This document shows, piece after piece, positions 1-8,149 of a stretch of DNA of 64,000 bases. The translations under genes and the position numbers were made by a program. The stretch comes from Arcicella rigui (GTDB lineage Bacteria; Bacteroidota; Bacteroidia; Cytophagales; Spirosomataceae). The notes beneath the pieces were generated by a model, which was not told the DNA's origin, did not search any database, and saw only the letters and a list, made by a program, of their open reading frames with translations. Within the stretch, counting starts at the first letter, position 1; each line of letters starts with the position of its first letter. Location: positions 62,001 to 126,000 of the forward strand of contig NZ_JAYFUM010000011.1 of NCBI RefSeq assembly GCF_034929435.1. The letters run 5' to 3'.

Positions 1-1
1 C

Positions 2-490
2 GACCCCGACAAAGCCGAACACATGGTGCTGAATCTTTCTAAATTCTACCGATATTCCACAGGCAGAAGTCAAGAACATTATGATACTTTAGAGAACGAA
101 TTAGAAATTGTAAAGACCTATTTGGAGATTGAAAAAATCCGTTTCGATGAACGTTTGGTTTACTCTGTGGAGTTTGAAGATGAGGCGTTTAGAAAATATA
201 AAATCCCAAGATTTTTGTTACAACCAATTATCGAAAACGCCATCAAACATGGCATTTCTAAAATTGCAGGGATTGGTGTACTAAAAATCAGGATTGATAA
301 AGTAGAAGAAAACTTAAAAATCAAGATTTTTGATAATGGTGTGCCTTTTCCAGACAATATTTTTTCGGGCTATGGTTTGAAGTCAATCCAAGATAAACTT
401 CGCTTACTTTCTGGTGAAACGGCTTCGATGGAACTGAGTAATTCGCCTGAAAAAGTGGTGATTATTACTTTGCCAGTTAGCTCGGTTTAG
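2..490 (+). CDS. LytS-type sensor histidine kinase, C-terminal part (cut by left window edge)
   Basis: The frame is open from the first bases, so this is the 3' part of a longer gene. The visible 160 or so residues are the end of the His_kinase domain and the HATPase domain of the LytS/YehU family: the N box reads LLQPIIENAIKHGI and the G box GYGLKSIQDKLRLL. The expected phospho-acceptor segment (PHFLFN type) lies just outside the window. Kinases of this family are membrane-bound and signal to LytTR regulators usually encoded directly downstream. Here the nearest LytTR regulator is at 8773, beyond a toxin-immunity array and a GNAT gene, so the two probably form a pair that has been split. The stop codon is followed immediately by repeat R1. 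Confidence 0.9.
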   Translation, partial: DPDKAEHMVLNLSKFYRYSTGRSQEHYDTLENELEIVKTYLEIEKIRFDERLVYSVEFEDEAFRKYKIPRFLLQPIIENAIKHGISKIAGIGVLKIRIDKVEENLKIKIFDNGVPFPDNIFSGYGLKSIQDKLRLLSGETASMELSNSPEKVVIITLPVSSV

Positions 491-873
491 CTGTGAGCTG
501 TGAGTTATGAGCTGTGAGCCTTGAGCGAACCTTAATTAAAAAAGCTCAAAGCTCGTAGCTCATAGCTCAAGGCTTAATACACATTTTCTGACTTGTAATA
601 CACAAAATCTGAGTTAAGAGTCAGAGAAATAGAGTTAAAGCTCGCTAAAACTGTATTGAAGCTCAGAAAATCCGAGTACCTACTCACTTGAACTGAGTCA
701 GTACTCCATAAATCTGAGTCAAAGCTCAGGCAAATTGAGTTGATAGTCGGAAATATTGTATTAGAACCCAGTTTATGTGGGCTTGCTCCAAGCTTTGAGT
801 ACATAACCATAAAATGCTCTGCATTTTTGCAATGTAACATTGCAGTACGCAAGACGTAGTTTAGAACACTACG
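485..873. repeat. Intergenic repeat R1 (about 390 bp), first of five copies
   Basis: Starts at the stop codon of the LytS gene. It has three parts. (1) Heptamer-like GAGCTGT/GAGCCTT runs answered by GCTCAAAGCTC/GCTCAAGGCT, forming an imperfect hairpin at 490-575. (2) A block of about eight degenerate 20-22 bp units around GAGTnnnRnYTC at about 605-770. (3) Three perfect hairpins: 811-827 (AAAATGC-TCT-GCATTTT), 828-844 (TGCAATGT-A-ACATTGCA) and 855-873 (CGTAGT-N7-ACTACG). Copies R2-R5 lie at 2198, 3944, 6044 and 7806. No gene is supported inside it: the long antisense frame is broken in R2 and R4. Confidence 0.9.
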
Positions 874-966
874 CCAAGCGAGGGATTATTGTATTTCAAA
901 GATGAAATAGTAAATAAAACAAGTAGCTCATTGTATTCTTTTATCAAAATTCAATCAGATTTGTAA
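874..966 (+). pseudogene. Remnant of a toxin C-terminus (cassette A1)
   Basis: About 30 codons open from the end of R1 to a TAA at 964, with no start codon and a TAG inside the repeat just upstream. The last residues, LYSFIKIQSDL, match the end of the longer toxin fragment at 4270-4851 (LYNFIKIQSDI) and resemble the ends of the fragments at 2599 and 6451 (YGFIKSR). It is therefore a displaced 3' stub of a polymorphic-toxin gene. The immunity-like gene begins 3 bp after the stop, as is usual for toxin-immunity junctions. It is too short to be toxic. Confidence 0.7.
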
Positions 967-969
967 GCG

Positions 970-2199
970 ATGAAAAAAAATAAAGCAATAATATTAAATG
1001 GTAATTTGGGGAAATATAGAAAAGGATTCTTTTATTTTCAGCCTTATAATGGTGGGAAACAATTTGGATGTAAAAGTTCTGAAAATTTAGATATAATTTG
1101 GACTAAAGATACGAAAGAGTTTGTCATAGAGGAATCAAAAATCATTGGAGATAAGTTAACAATCGGGAATTGTCTATTTGATTTTAATTCTTTAGAAATT
1201 ACTGAAGTAAATATTAAAGGTTTTACTCAACACCAAAAATATTCCCTCCTATGGTATGCAACTTTAGATTATGTTGGCTTTTACCTAAAAAATGAGACTA
1301 ATATTATCGAAGGAATTATCAGTTTGCAAATACAAAATATCTTATGGAAAAGAGAGCTATATTCTTTTTACAAGGACTATAGCTTTGAAGAAAATATCAT
1401 TATCAAAGTTGTATATTTAGATGGTAAAATTGATAAATACGGAGCAAAAGGTAAAGAAAAAGCATTTTTAGGTCTTCAATTTCTCACAGGAGAAACCCTT
1501 TGGCAACGCAGTTTTAAAGAATTAGGAATCACCAGTTTAGATAAATTTATTGGAGATATTGATAATATTCTGGTTTGTGCTTGTGGAAAAACAATCTTGG
1601 GGCTTGATAAAAATACTGGAGAGATACACTGGAAACTTAGACATCGCTCTGAAGCTCAATATACATTACTTAATCCATCGACAGGATGCTTGTATCAGCT
1701 TTATGGTTGGGCTGATAGTGGTTCAAATAATAGTTTAATCCTCTTAGAAATTGATGCTAAAACTGGTACAATTCTCTATGATAAAAGTATTTTCAAACAT
1801 CCTAATTACCAACCAATAGATAATTTAGGAACGGAGCAAGATTGGAAATATCCAAGGTTTCACAATGCTGTTCAGTGGAAAGAAAAAGTTTATTTTTTGG
1901 TCAACCCTACTGGAACAAGTTGGTTAGCGAATGTTTTTGAATTTGACTGCATCCAAAAACGTGTGACAAAAGTATCAGATGAGCTTTATGCTACCACCAA
2001 TTCTATTTTTGTAGCAGAAGGAAAATTGTTTATCAATAGCGAAATATGTAAAAAAGTAGCAAGTAGAGACAATCTAGAAAATGACAAATGGAGTAGAGCT
2101 ATTTCTATTCCAAGAATGGATGGTGAAAAAGAGTATAGTGAATATTATGCCATCAGTAAAGAATCCTATTTAACCATTTTTGATTTAGAAGATAATTGA
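970..2199 (+). CDS. Beta-propeller-like putative immunity protein, type A copy 1
   Basis: 409 residues with no signal peptide or membrane segment, so probably cytoplasmic. Repeated motifs of the PQQ/WD-like propeller kind are visible: LTGETLWQRS, GKTILGLDKNTGEIHW, IDAKTGTILYDKS. The C-terminal 250 residues are closely related to those of the protein at 4848-6044 and both end in SYLTIFDLEDN, while the N-terminal 150 residues differ. The gene starts 3 bp after the end of a toxin stub homologous to the one in front of the 4848 gene. Position, pairing and the variable N-terminus suggest an immunity protein that binds the toxin C-terminus. I do not recognise a named Imm family, and a function as free-standing propeller scaffold cannot be excluded. 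Confidence 0.75.
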   Translation: MKKNKAIILNGNLGKYRKGFFYFQPYNGGKQFGCKSSENLDIIWTKDTKEFVIEESKIIGDKLTIGNCLFDFNSLEITEVNIKGFTQHQKYSLLWYATLDYVGFYLKNETNIIEGIISLQIQNILWKRELYSFYKDYSFEENIIIKVVYLDGKIDKYGAKGKEKAFLGLQFLTGETLWQRSFKELGITSLDKFIGDIDNILVCACGKTILGLDKNTGEIHWKLRHRSEAQYTLLNPSTGCLYQLYGWADSGSNNSLILLEIDAKTGTILYDKSIFKHPNYQPIDNLGTEQDWKYPRFHNAVQWKEKVYFLVNPTGTSWLANVFEFDCIQKRVTKVSDELYATTNSIFVAEGKLFINSEICKKVASRDNLENDKWSRAISIPRMDGEKEYSEYYAISKESYLTIFDLEDN

Positions 2200-2598
2200 T
2201 AGTTGTGAGTTATGAGCTTTGAGCGAACTTTAATTAAAAAAGCTCAAAGCTCGTAGCTCAAGGCTCATAACTTAGTCTTAACTCAGAAAAGCTGTATGCG
2301 AATACACTTTTTCTGACTTGTAATACACAAAATCTGAGTTAAGAGTCAGAGAAATGGAGTTAAAGCTCGCTAAAACTGTATTGAAGCTCCGAAAATCCGA
2401 GTACCTACTCACTTACATTGAGTCAGTACTCCATAAATCTGAGTCAAAGCTCAGGCAAATTGAGTTGATAGTCGGAAATATTGTATTAGAACCCAGTTTA
2501 TGTGGACTTGCTCCCAGCTTTGAGTACATAACCATAAAATGCTCTGCATTTTTGCAATGTAACATTGCAGTACGCAAGACGTAGTTTAGAACACTACG
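2198..2598. repeat. Intergenic repeat R2
   Basis: Second copy of the array repeat. The heptamer hairpin is at about 2200-2270, the degenerate 20-22 bp units at about 2330-2500, and the three perfect hairpins at 2536-2552, 2553-2569 and 2580-2598. Diagnostic variants (GAAGCTCCGAAAATCC, GGACTTGCTCCC) are shared with R4 but not with R1, R3 or R5, so R2 and R4 are sister copies. Confidence 0.9.
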
Positions 2599-2865
2599 CC
2601 AAGCGAAGAAAATATCAAAAAGCAATTCCAAAAGCTTTTTTGTGAAAATTGTGATGATGTCAATGCTCCTACTAAAACCCTTACCGTACAAGGCAAAAAA
2701 GTATTTGAGACTATTTGGGGGAATGTGGGTACCAATGGCTCAAATGGTTTGAGACAAGGAGTTTTCAGCAATAGAGATAAAACGGATTCAGAAAAATATT
2801 TTACAGAAGTACTTGTTCCCAATATTAATAGTTCGTTATTGTATGGCTTTATTAAATCAAGATAA
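2599..2865 (+). pseudogene. Truncated toxin C-terminal fragment (cassette B1)
   Basis: A frame of about 88 codons runs from the cassette junction to TAA at 2863, without an ATG and with an in-frame TAG inside the R2 hairpin. The sequence includes KKQFQKLFCENCDD, LTVQGKKVFETIWGNVG and the terminal LLYGFIKSR. It aligns end to end with the last half of the nuclease-like fragment at 4270-4851 (KFQTLF, the variable loop, then LYNFIK). The first 45 residues are nearly identical in DNA to the fragment at 6451-6717, and the last 40 are not. The next gene begins 1 bp after the stop. Probably an untranslated, displaced toxin end that serves as a recombination reservoir. Confidence 0.7.
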
Positions 2866-2866
2866 T

Positions 2867-3943
2867 ATGAGATATATGTTAAAAGATTTGAAACATGATG
2901 TGTTTCAGTACAAGGCTAAAGGTGGTTTTGTAATTATTGGTAATAAAACAGGACTTCTTGCTAATGATGAAATAATTGAAATAGATATTAGAGATGATTT
3001 TTATACTGTAAATGATGTTCTATTATTTAATCAAAATACAAATTGTAATATTTTCAATATTAAGAATAAAGATAGATTAATTCTTGAAAATAAAATTGTT
3101 ATAAATCACAGAGAGAATGATGAGACATTAGCTCTTTTAGTAGATGCTAAATTCAAAAATCAATTATATTACCTTGATTTGTCGGAAAACAAAACCCTTC
3201 TAATCATTGAGAATTATGATTGGGAGTTATGTTTTGTCAATTATAAAACATTATTTATATATTACAGAAGTCATATAAAATCCATTAACCTCGATTCAGG
3301 TAAGTACTTATGGGAAACAGATTTAAGTGACTATTGCAAAATACTAAGCGTAAGTAATGAACCAGCCCAAGGTATGATACGACAAGTGTTTGGGGTTTGG
3401 GGTGATAAACTTTGGGTAGGTTTTGATGGCAATCAATATGCTTCACTTGATTTACTTACAGGAAAAGTATTACAATACTTCAAACTGGAAGATATTGACG
3501 AAATCTTTCAGGAAGTCAATGCACTTTCCCCCTACTTTGACGGTAACAATGGATTGCTTTGTTTTTTAGAAAATCGAATTTATGCAGAAATAAATTTAAA
3601 CACACTTAGGGTTGAACGCAAAAAAAATTTTGTTACGGACAACACTGAAACAGATTGGAATTTTAGTAGCAATACCTTTAGTGAAAGTCATGTTTATTTT
3701 GTTGCTACCAGAACCAGTAGCCGTTTTTCACCTAATTATGTAGGCGTGTTTGATAGGGCAACAATGGAAGTAGTTTGGTCTAAAGATTTAGAACTATATA
3801 AACTACCGCCAGTTAAAAATATGCCTGCACGTTTTTTAGCTCAAGCTCCCCAGTCAGACGGTGATAAGCTATATGTATTAGATACACACGGAACTTTACA
3901 TGTTTTTGAAAAAATAGAAGAAAATGAATATTCCCAAGCATGA
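2867..3943 (+). CDS. Beta-propeller-like putative immunity protein, type B copy 1
   Basis: 358 residues from the ATG at 2867, chosen because it lies 1 bp after the toxin fragment stop; an earlier in-frame ATG at 2813 would sit inside the toxin fragment. Propeller-type motifs include GKYLWETDLS, LWVGFDGNQYASLDLLTGK and VGVFDRATMEVVWS. From about residue 150 to the end the protein is almost identical to the one at 6714-7805, and about 680 bp of DNA, including the start of the following repeat, appear identical. The first 145 residues are unrelated or only distantly related. This fits immunity specificity carried by the N-terminal half, with the C-terminal half homogenised between copies. No named family recognised. 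Confidence 0.75.
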   Translation: MRYMLKDLKHDVFQYKAKGGFVIIGNKTGLLANDEIIEIDIRDDFYTVNDVLLFNQNTNCNIFNIKNKDRLILENKIVINHRENDETLALLVDAKFKNQLYYLDLSENKTLLIIENYDWELCFVNYKTLFIYYRSHIKSINLDSGKYLWETDLSDYCKILSVSNEPAQGMIRQVFGVWGDKLWVGFDGNQYASLDLLTGKVLQYFKLEDIDEIFQEVNALSPYFDGNNGLLCFLENRIYAEINLNTLRVERKKNFVTDNTETDWNFSSNTFSESHVYFVATRTSSRFSPNYVGVFDRATMEVVWSKDLELYKLPPVKNMPARFLAQAPQSDGDKLYVLDTHGTLHVFEKIEENEYSQA

Positions 3944-4303
3944 AGTAAAGAAGATTTAGCCTTAACTCACAAATTCCGAGTCTTAACTCAGAAAAGCTGT
4001 ATGCTAATACACATTTTCTGACTTGTAATACACAAAATCTGAGTTAAGAGTCAGAGAAATGGAGTTAAAGCTCACCAAAACTGTATTGAAGCTCAAAAAA
4101 TCCGAGTACCTACTCACTTGAACTGAGTCAGTACTCCATAAATCTGAGTTAAAGCTCAGGCAAATTGAGTTGATAGTCGGAAAGATTGTATTAGAACTCA
4201 GTTTATGTGGGCTTGCTCCAAGCTTTGAGTACATAACCATAAAATGCTCTGCATTTTTGCAATGTAACATTGCAGTACGCAAGACGTAGTTTAGAACACT
4301 ACG
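3944..4303. repeat. Intergenic repeat R3
   Basis: Third copy. It lacks the GAGCTTT heptamer hairpin; instead the gene end is followed by a short leader that is identical in R5 (AGTAAAGAAGATTTAGCC). The degenerate unit block lies at about 4035-4200 and the perfect hairpins at 4241-4257, 4258-4274 and 4285-4303. Variants such as GCTCACCAAAACTG are shared with R5. Confidence 0.9.
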
Positions 4304-4851
4304 CCAAGAAGCGAGGGAGTACGCAAAATATAGTTGAATTTGAAGCAACTATCCAAGAAGAAAATGACCAAGTAGAGGATAAAGATGACCATAGACTTGA
4401 TATTAGGATAAATAATAGTGGGAACAAAAACATTGAACTGAAAAACTGGGCTACTTTCAAATATATTAGCTTTTACGAAATTAAAAATAGTGTGCCAACT
4501 ACTAAAGAAAGTGGCTTTAAAACTCAACTTTTCTCCTATTTTAAAAACGCCAGTACAATGAATGATTTTGTATATATCTTCAAATTTCGAAATGGAGGCA
4601 TTACCTTAAATGGAGCTAAAAGTAAATTCCAAACCCTTTTCCAAACCACTATCAAAGATAAAAATGGGAATGATGTTAATGCTTTGTTTGATTTTTTGAG
4701 GAAGAGCAATATTGGGCTTCTTAATTATTTAGGAAAAGAATCCAATATTTTACCTGAAAATTTAGAAGACGATATAGAATTTGTAAATAAAGTTATCAAT
4801 AACACTTCAACTAAATTATACAATTTTATCAAAATACAGTCTGATATATGA
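4270..4851 (+). pseudogene. Orphan nuclease-toxin C-terminal domain (cassette A2), PD-(D/E)XK-like
   Basis: The open frame runs from a TTG inside the R3 hairpin through about 180 residues of cassette sequence to TGA at 4849. The cassette part carries a restriction-endonuclease-like core: LDIRINNSGNKNIELKNW gives D, then E-x-K, followed by an FKTQLFSYF helix with a Gln like that of many PD-(D/E)XK enzymes. It ends in LYNFIKIQSDI. It has no native start, signal or delivery domain, so it looks like the cut-off warhead of a polymorphic toxin. Whether the TTG is used, giving a chimeric 193-aa protein, is unknown. The immunity-like gene overlaps its stop by 4 bp (ATGA). The nuclease assignment rests on motif spacing alone. 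Confidence 0.6.
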
Positions 4852-6044
4852 AAATTTTAATAAAACATATTTGCAATAATTGGAATTTAATGTTTATAAG
4901 TAGTAACAAATTGTACTTAAATAATTTGGATTATATTTCAATAACAGATTATACCAATTTAAAAATAGAATATAGAATTGATTATGTTCTTTCTTATGGT
5001 GTTTTTTTCTCTTTTAATAATTATGTAATCTTTAAAGATTCTAATAAAGGGTGCTTTTTAATACAAGAAGGTAATATACATCAAGTTTTGATTGATAACA
5101 TTAAAGTATATAGACCAATAATTGTTAATGAAAATGGTATTGCATATGGTACTTATTTGAATTTTCAGACTGGTGGATTTTGGGTTGATTTAAACTCAAA
5201 ACAAGAATTATGGAAAAACAGAGAAAAATATGGATTAACAATATTTATCAATCAAAAAAACGAAATTTTTCAAACATCGCAAACGAATCAAGTTTGTCAT
5301 AACAACTTTCTCACAGGAAAAACCCTTTGGGAACGCAGTTTTAATGAATTAGGCATCGTCAATTTGGATAAATTTATTGGTGATATAAACAATATACTGA
5401 TTTGTGCTTGTGGAAAAACAATCTTGGGGCTTGATAAAAATACTGGAGAAGAATTATGGCGAGTAAATCACTACACAGAAGTAGCCAATGCTGTACTTAA
5501 CCAAGCAAGTGGCTACATTTACCTGTTTTATGGCTGGAGTGGACCAGAAAACAACTTTAGTGAAAATGATAATATCACATTCATAGAAATAGACGCTCTG
5601 ACTGGCGAAGTATTGTATGATAATAGCATTTTTAAACATCCAAACTATATAGAACTGAATGGACTAAGACATTACGAAGGCACTGGAGATTATCCTCGAT
5701 TTCAGAATGCTTTGCAATGGAAACACAAAATCTATTTTATAATCAATTCATGGCATAGTTCAATGGTCAAGATTATGGAGTTTGATACTGTCAATAAACG
5801 TATTTCATATTTAACTGAACAATCTTATGAGGCAAATGCTAATAGTAACTGGTTTATAGCCGAAGGAAAGCTATTTATACAATCCAGAATATCGCAACAA
5901 ATAGAAAGTGAAGAAAATCCAGACCCATTATATTGGAGCAAGATATACAGCAAGTCGCAATTTGATGGAGAACACATGCAGTATCAGCACTTTGCCATTA
6001 GTAAAGAATCCTATTTAACAATTTTTGATTTAGAAGATAATTGA
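4848..6044 (+). CDS. Beta-propeller-like putative immunity protein, type A copy 2
   Basis: 398 residues. The ATG overlaps the TGA of the toxin fragment, which implies translational coupling in the ancestral toxin operon. The C-terminal 245 residues match those of the 970-2199 protein (GKTLWERSFNELGIVNLDK, LGLDKNTGEELWR, final SYLTIFDLEDN). The N-terminal 150 residues are different and Asn/Ile/Tyr-rich. No signal peptide or membrane span, so it should stay in the cytoplasm where a nuclease toxin would act. As the only cassette that still carries most of a toxin domain, this is the best candidate for testing cognate pairing. Confidence 0.75.
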   Translation: MKILIKHICNNWNLMFISSNKLYLNNLDYISITDYTNLKIEYRIDYVLSYGVFFSFNNYVIFKDSNKGCFLIQEGNIHQVLIDNIKVYRPIIVNENGIAYGTYLNFQTGGFWVDLNSKQELWKNREKYGLTIFINQKNEIFQTSQTNQVCHNNFLTGKTLWERSFNELGIVNLDKFIGDINNILICACGKTILGLDKNTGEELWRVNHYTEVANAVLNQASGYIYLFYGWSGPENNFSENDNITFIEIDALTGEVLYDNSIFKHPNYIELNGLRHYEGTGDYPRFQNALQWKHKIYFIINSWHSSMVKIMEFDTVNKRISYLTEQSYEANANSNWFIAEGKLFIQSRISQQIESEENPDPLYWSKIYSKSQFDGEHMQYQHFAISKESYLTIFDLEDN

Positions 6045-6450
6045 TAGCTGTGAGTTATGAGCTATGAGCTTTGAGCGAACTTTAAATTAAAAAGCTCAAA
6101 GCTCATAGCTCAAGGCTCAAGACTTAGTCTTAACTCAGAAAAGCTGTATGCTAATACACATTTTCTGACTTGTAATACACAAAATCTGAGTTAAGAGTCA
6201 GAGAAATGGAGTTAAAGCTCGCTAAAAGTGTATTGAAGCTCCGAAAATCCGAGTACCTACTCTCTTGAACTGAGTCAGTACTCCATAAATCTGAATTAAA
6301 GCTCAGTCAAATTGAGTTGATAGTCGGAAATATTGTATTAGAACTCAGTTTAAGTGGACTTGCTCCCAACTTTGAGGACATAACCATAAAATGCTCTGCA
6401 TTTTTGCAATGTAACATTGCAGTACGCAAGACGTAGTTTAGAACACTACG
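6044..6450. repeat. Intergenic repeat R4
   Basis: Fourth copy, sister to R2. The GAGCTTTGAGC / GCTCAAAGCTC hairpin is at about 6050-6120, the degenerate unit block at about 6185-6350, and the perfect hairpins at 6388-6404, 6405-6421 and 6432-6450. It carries substitutions that put a stop in the antisense frame. Confidence 0.9.
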
Positions 6451-6717
6451 CCAAAAGAAGAAAATATCAAAAAGCAATTCCAAAAGCTTTTTTGTGAAAA
6501 TTGTGATGATTCTAATGCTCCTACTAAAACCCTTACCGTACAAGGTAAAAAAGTATTTGAAACTATTTGGGGGAATGTAGGACTTAGGAGTAATTTGTGG
6601 AATGATATTCCGAATAATCCAGGCATTGAAGATAAAGCTGAATATCAATCAAGATTTTTAACTCTTACTAAAAATATATCTAATTCCAGTATTTATGGAT
6701 TTATTAAATCACGATGA
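6451..6717 (+). pseudogene. Truncated toxin C-terminal fragment (cassette B2)
   Basis: An 88-codon frame starts at the cassette junction and ends in TGA at 6715, with no start codon and the same in-frame TAG in the repeat as the B1 fragment. Residues KKQFQKLFCENCDD through VFETIWGNVG are nearly the same as in B1. The following 40 residues (LRSNLWNDIPNNPG and so on) differ, before the shared ending YGFIKSR. The downstream gene overlaps by 4 bp (ATGA). A displaced toxin 3' end. Confidence 0.7.
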
Positions 6718-7805
6718 AATACAAACTATATAACAAAATAGAAATATTAGATTTTAATGTTTCCTCTCAAGAACTAAATTATGTGAGCAAATCAGAAAAG
6801 CTTTTTTTTAGAGATAAAGTAATGATAGAAAACGTTTCCATTGCAGGTTACTTTCTTGATAAATGTTACTTTTTCTATGGAGATAGAACAGGGAAAAAAG
6901 TTTTTAATACAGAAACAAAAAAAGATATATATATCGGTCATGTAAGCCCCCATTACCAGACTTATAATGGACGGGAAATCATTGCAAATGAGTATGTAGA
7001 TTTAATCACTTATGAGAAAAAATTAATAGTACTTGATTTGATAACATTTTCTAAAAAAACAATAAGAAAAGACATTGATTTTGGAGTAAGAGTTAGATAC
7101 CAAAATCAATTAATCATAAATATTGGTAAAACTACTCTTAAATCTCTTTCCCTCACATCAGGCACTTACTTATGGGAAAGCGATTTAAGTGAATATTGCA
7201 AAATACTGAGCGTAAGTAATGAACCTGCCCAAGGTATGATACGCCAAGTGTTTGGGGTTTGGAGAGATAAACTTTGGGTAGGTTTTGATGGCAATCAATA
7301 TGCTTCACTTGATTTCCTTACAGGAAAAGTATTACAATACTTCAAACTGGAAGATATTGACGAAATCTTTCAGGAAGTCAATGCACTTTCCCCCTACTTT
7401 GACGGTAACAATGGATTGCTTTGTTTTTTAGAAAATCGAATTTATGCAGAAATAAATTTAAACACACTTAGGGTTGAACGCAAAAAAAATTTTGTTACGG
7501 ACAACACTGAAACAGATTGGAATTTTAGTAGCAATACCTTTAGTGAAAGTCATGTTTATTTTGTTGCTACCAGAACCAGTAGCCGTTTTTCACCTAATTA
7601 TGTAGGCGTGTTTGATAGGGCAACAATGGAAGTAGTTTGGTCTAAAGATTTAGAACTATATAAACTACCGCCAGTTAAAAATATGCCTGCACGTTTTTTA
7701 GCTCAAGCTCCCCAGTCAGACGGTGATAAGCTATATGTATTAGATACACACGGAACTTTACATGTTTTTGAAAAAATAGAAGAAAATGAATATTCCCAAG
7801 CATGA
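6714..7805 (+). CDS. Beta-propeller-like putative immunity protein, type B copy 2
   Basis: 363 residues. The ATG overlaps the toxin fragment stop. The N-terminal 145 residues are specific to this copy (it begins MKYKLYNKIEILDF). From YLWESDLSEYCKILS onward the protein equals the 2867-3943 protein apart from a few early substitutions, and from about 7319 onward the DNA looks identical. Propeller-like repeats LWVGFDGNQYASLD, LTGKVLQYFK and TMEVVWSKDLE are present. Probable cytoplasmic immunity protein for the toxin variant whose end lies directly in front. The near-perfect 3' identity points to recent gene conversion or duplication. Confidence 0.75.
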   Translation: MKYKLYNKIEILDFNVSSQELNYVSKSEKLFFRDKVMIENVSIAGYFLDKCYFFYGDRTGKKVFNTETKKDIYIGHVSPHYQTYNGREIIANEYVDLITYEKKLIVLDLITFSKKTIRKDIDFGVRVRYQNQLIINIGKTTLKSLSLTSGTYLWESDLSEYCKILSVSNEPAQGMIRQVFGVWRDKLWVGFDGNQYASLDFLTGKVLQYFKLEDIDEIFQEVNALSPYFDGNNGLLCFLENRIYAEINLNTLRVERKKNFVTDNTETDWNFSSNTFSESHVYFVATRTSSRFSPNYVGVFDRATMEVVWSKDLELYKLPPVKNMPARFLAQAPQSDGDKLYVLDTHGTLHVFEKIEENEYSQA

Positions 7806-8143
7806 AGTAAAGAAGATTTAGCCTTAACTCACAAATTCCGAGTCTTAACTCAGAAAAGCTGTATGCTAATACACATTTTCTGACTTGTAATACACAAAAT
7901 CTGAGTTAAGAGTCAGAGAAATGGAGTTAAAGCTCACCAAAACTGTATTGAAGCTCAAAAAATCCGAGTACCTACTCACTTGAACTGAGTCAGTACTCAA
8001 TAAATCTGAGTTAAAGCTCAGTCAAATTGAGTTGATAGTCGGAAATGCTGTATTAGAACTCAGTGTAAGTGTATTTGAGCCTTGAGCTATGAGCTTTGAG
8101 CAAGCATTAATTTAAAAAAGCTCAAAGCTCATAGCTCAAGGCT
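7806..8143. repeat. Intergenic repeat R5 (array end, no triple hairpin)
   Basis: Last copy, sister to R3 and nearly identical to it until about 8060. It then departs: instead of the three hairpins that end R1-R4 it goes into a GAGCCTTGAGCTATGAGC run and an answering GCTCAAAGCTC run (8073-8143), which can fold as a terminator-like hairpin shared by the convergent genes at 7805 and 8150. The array therefore has a distinct right boundary. Confidence 0.85.
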
Positions 8144-8149
8144 AAAATT

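Noticed and set aside
574..852. Antisense frames of 92-114 codons in the R copies (574-852, 2413-2691, 4004-4348, 6307-6648, minus strand)
   Set aside because: The frame is broken by stops in R2 and R4 and differs in length in each copy; it is not kept open, so it is a by-product of the repeat.
2813..2866. Earlier ATG for the type B1 immunity gene
   Set aside because: It would place 18 codons inside the toxin fragment in another frame; the ATG at 2867, 1 bp after the stop, matches the coupling seen in the other cassettes.
485..8143. Integron or insertion-sequence label for the cassette array
   Set aside because: No integrase, transposase, attI/attC core sites or target duplications are visible in the window; only the repeat-and-hairpin layout is similar, so it is kept as a hypothesis.
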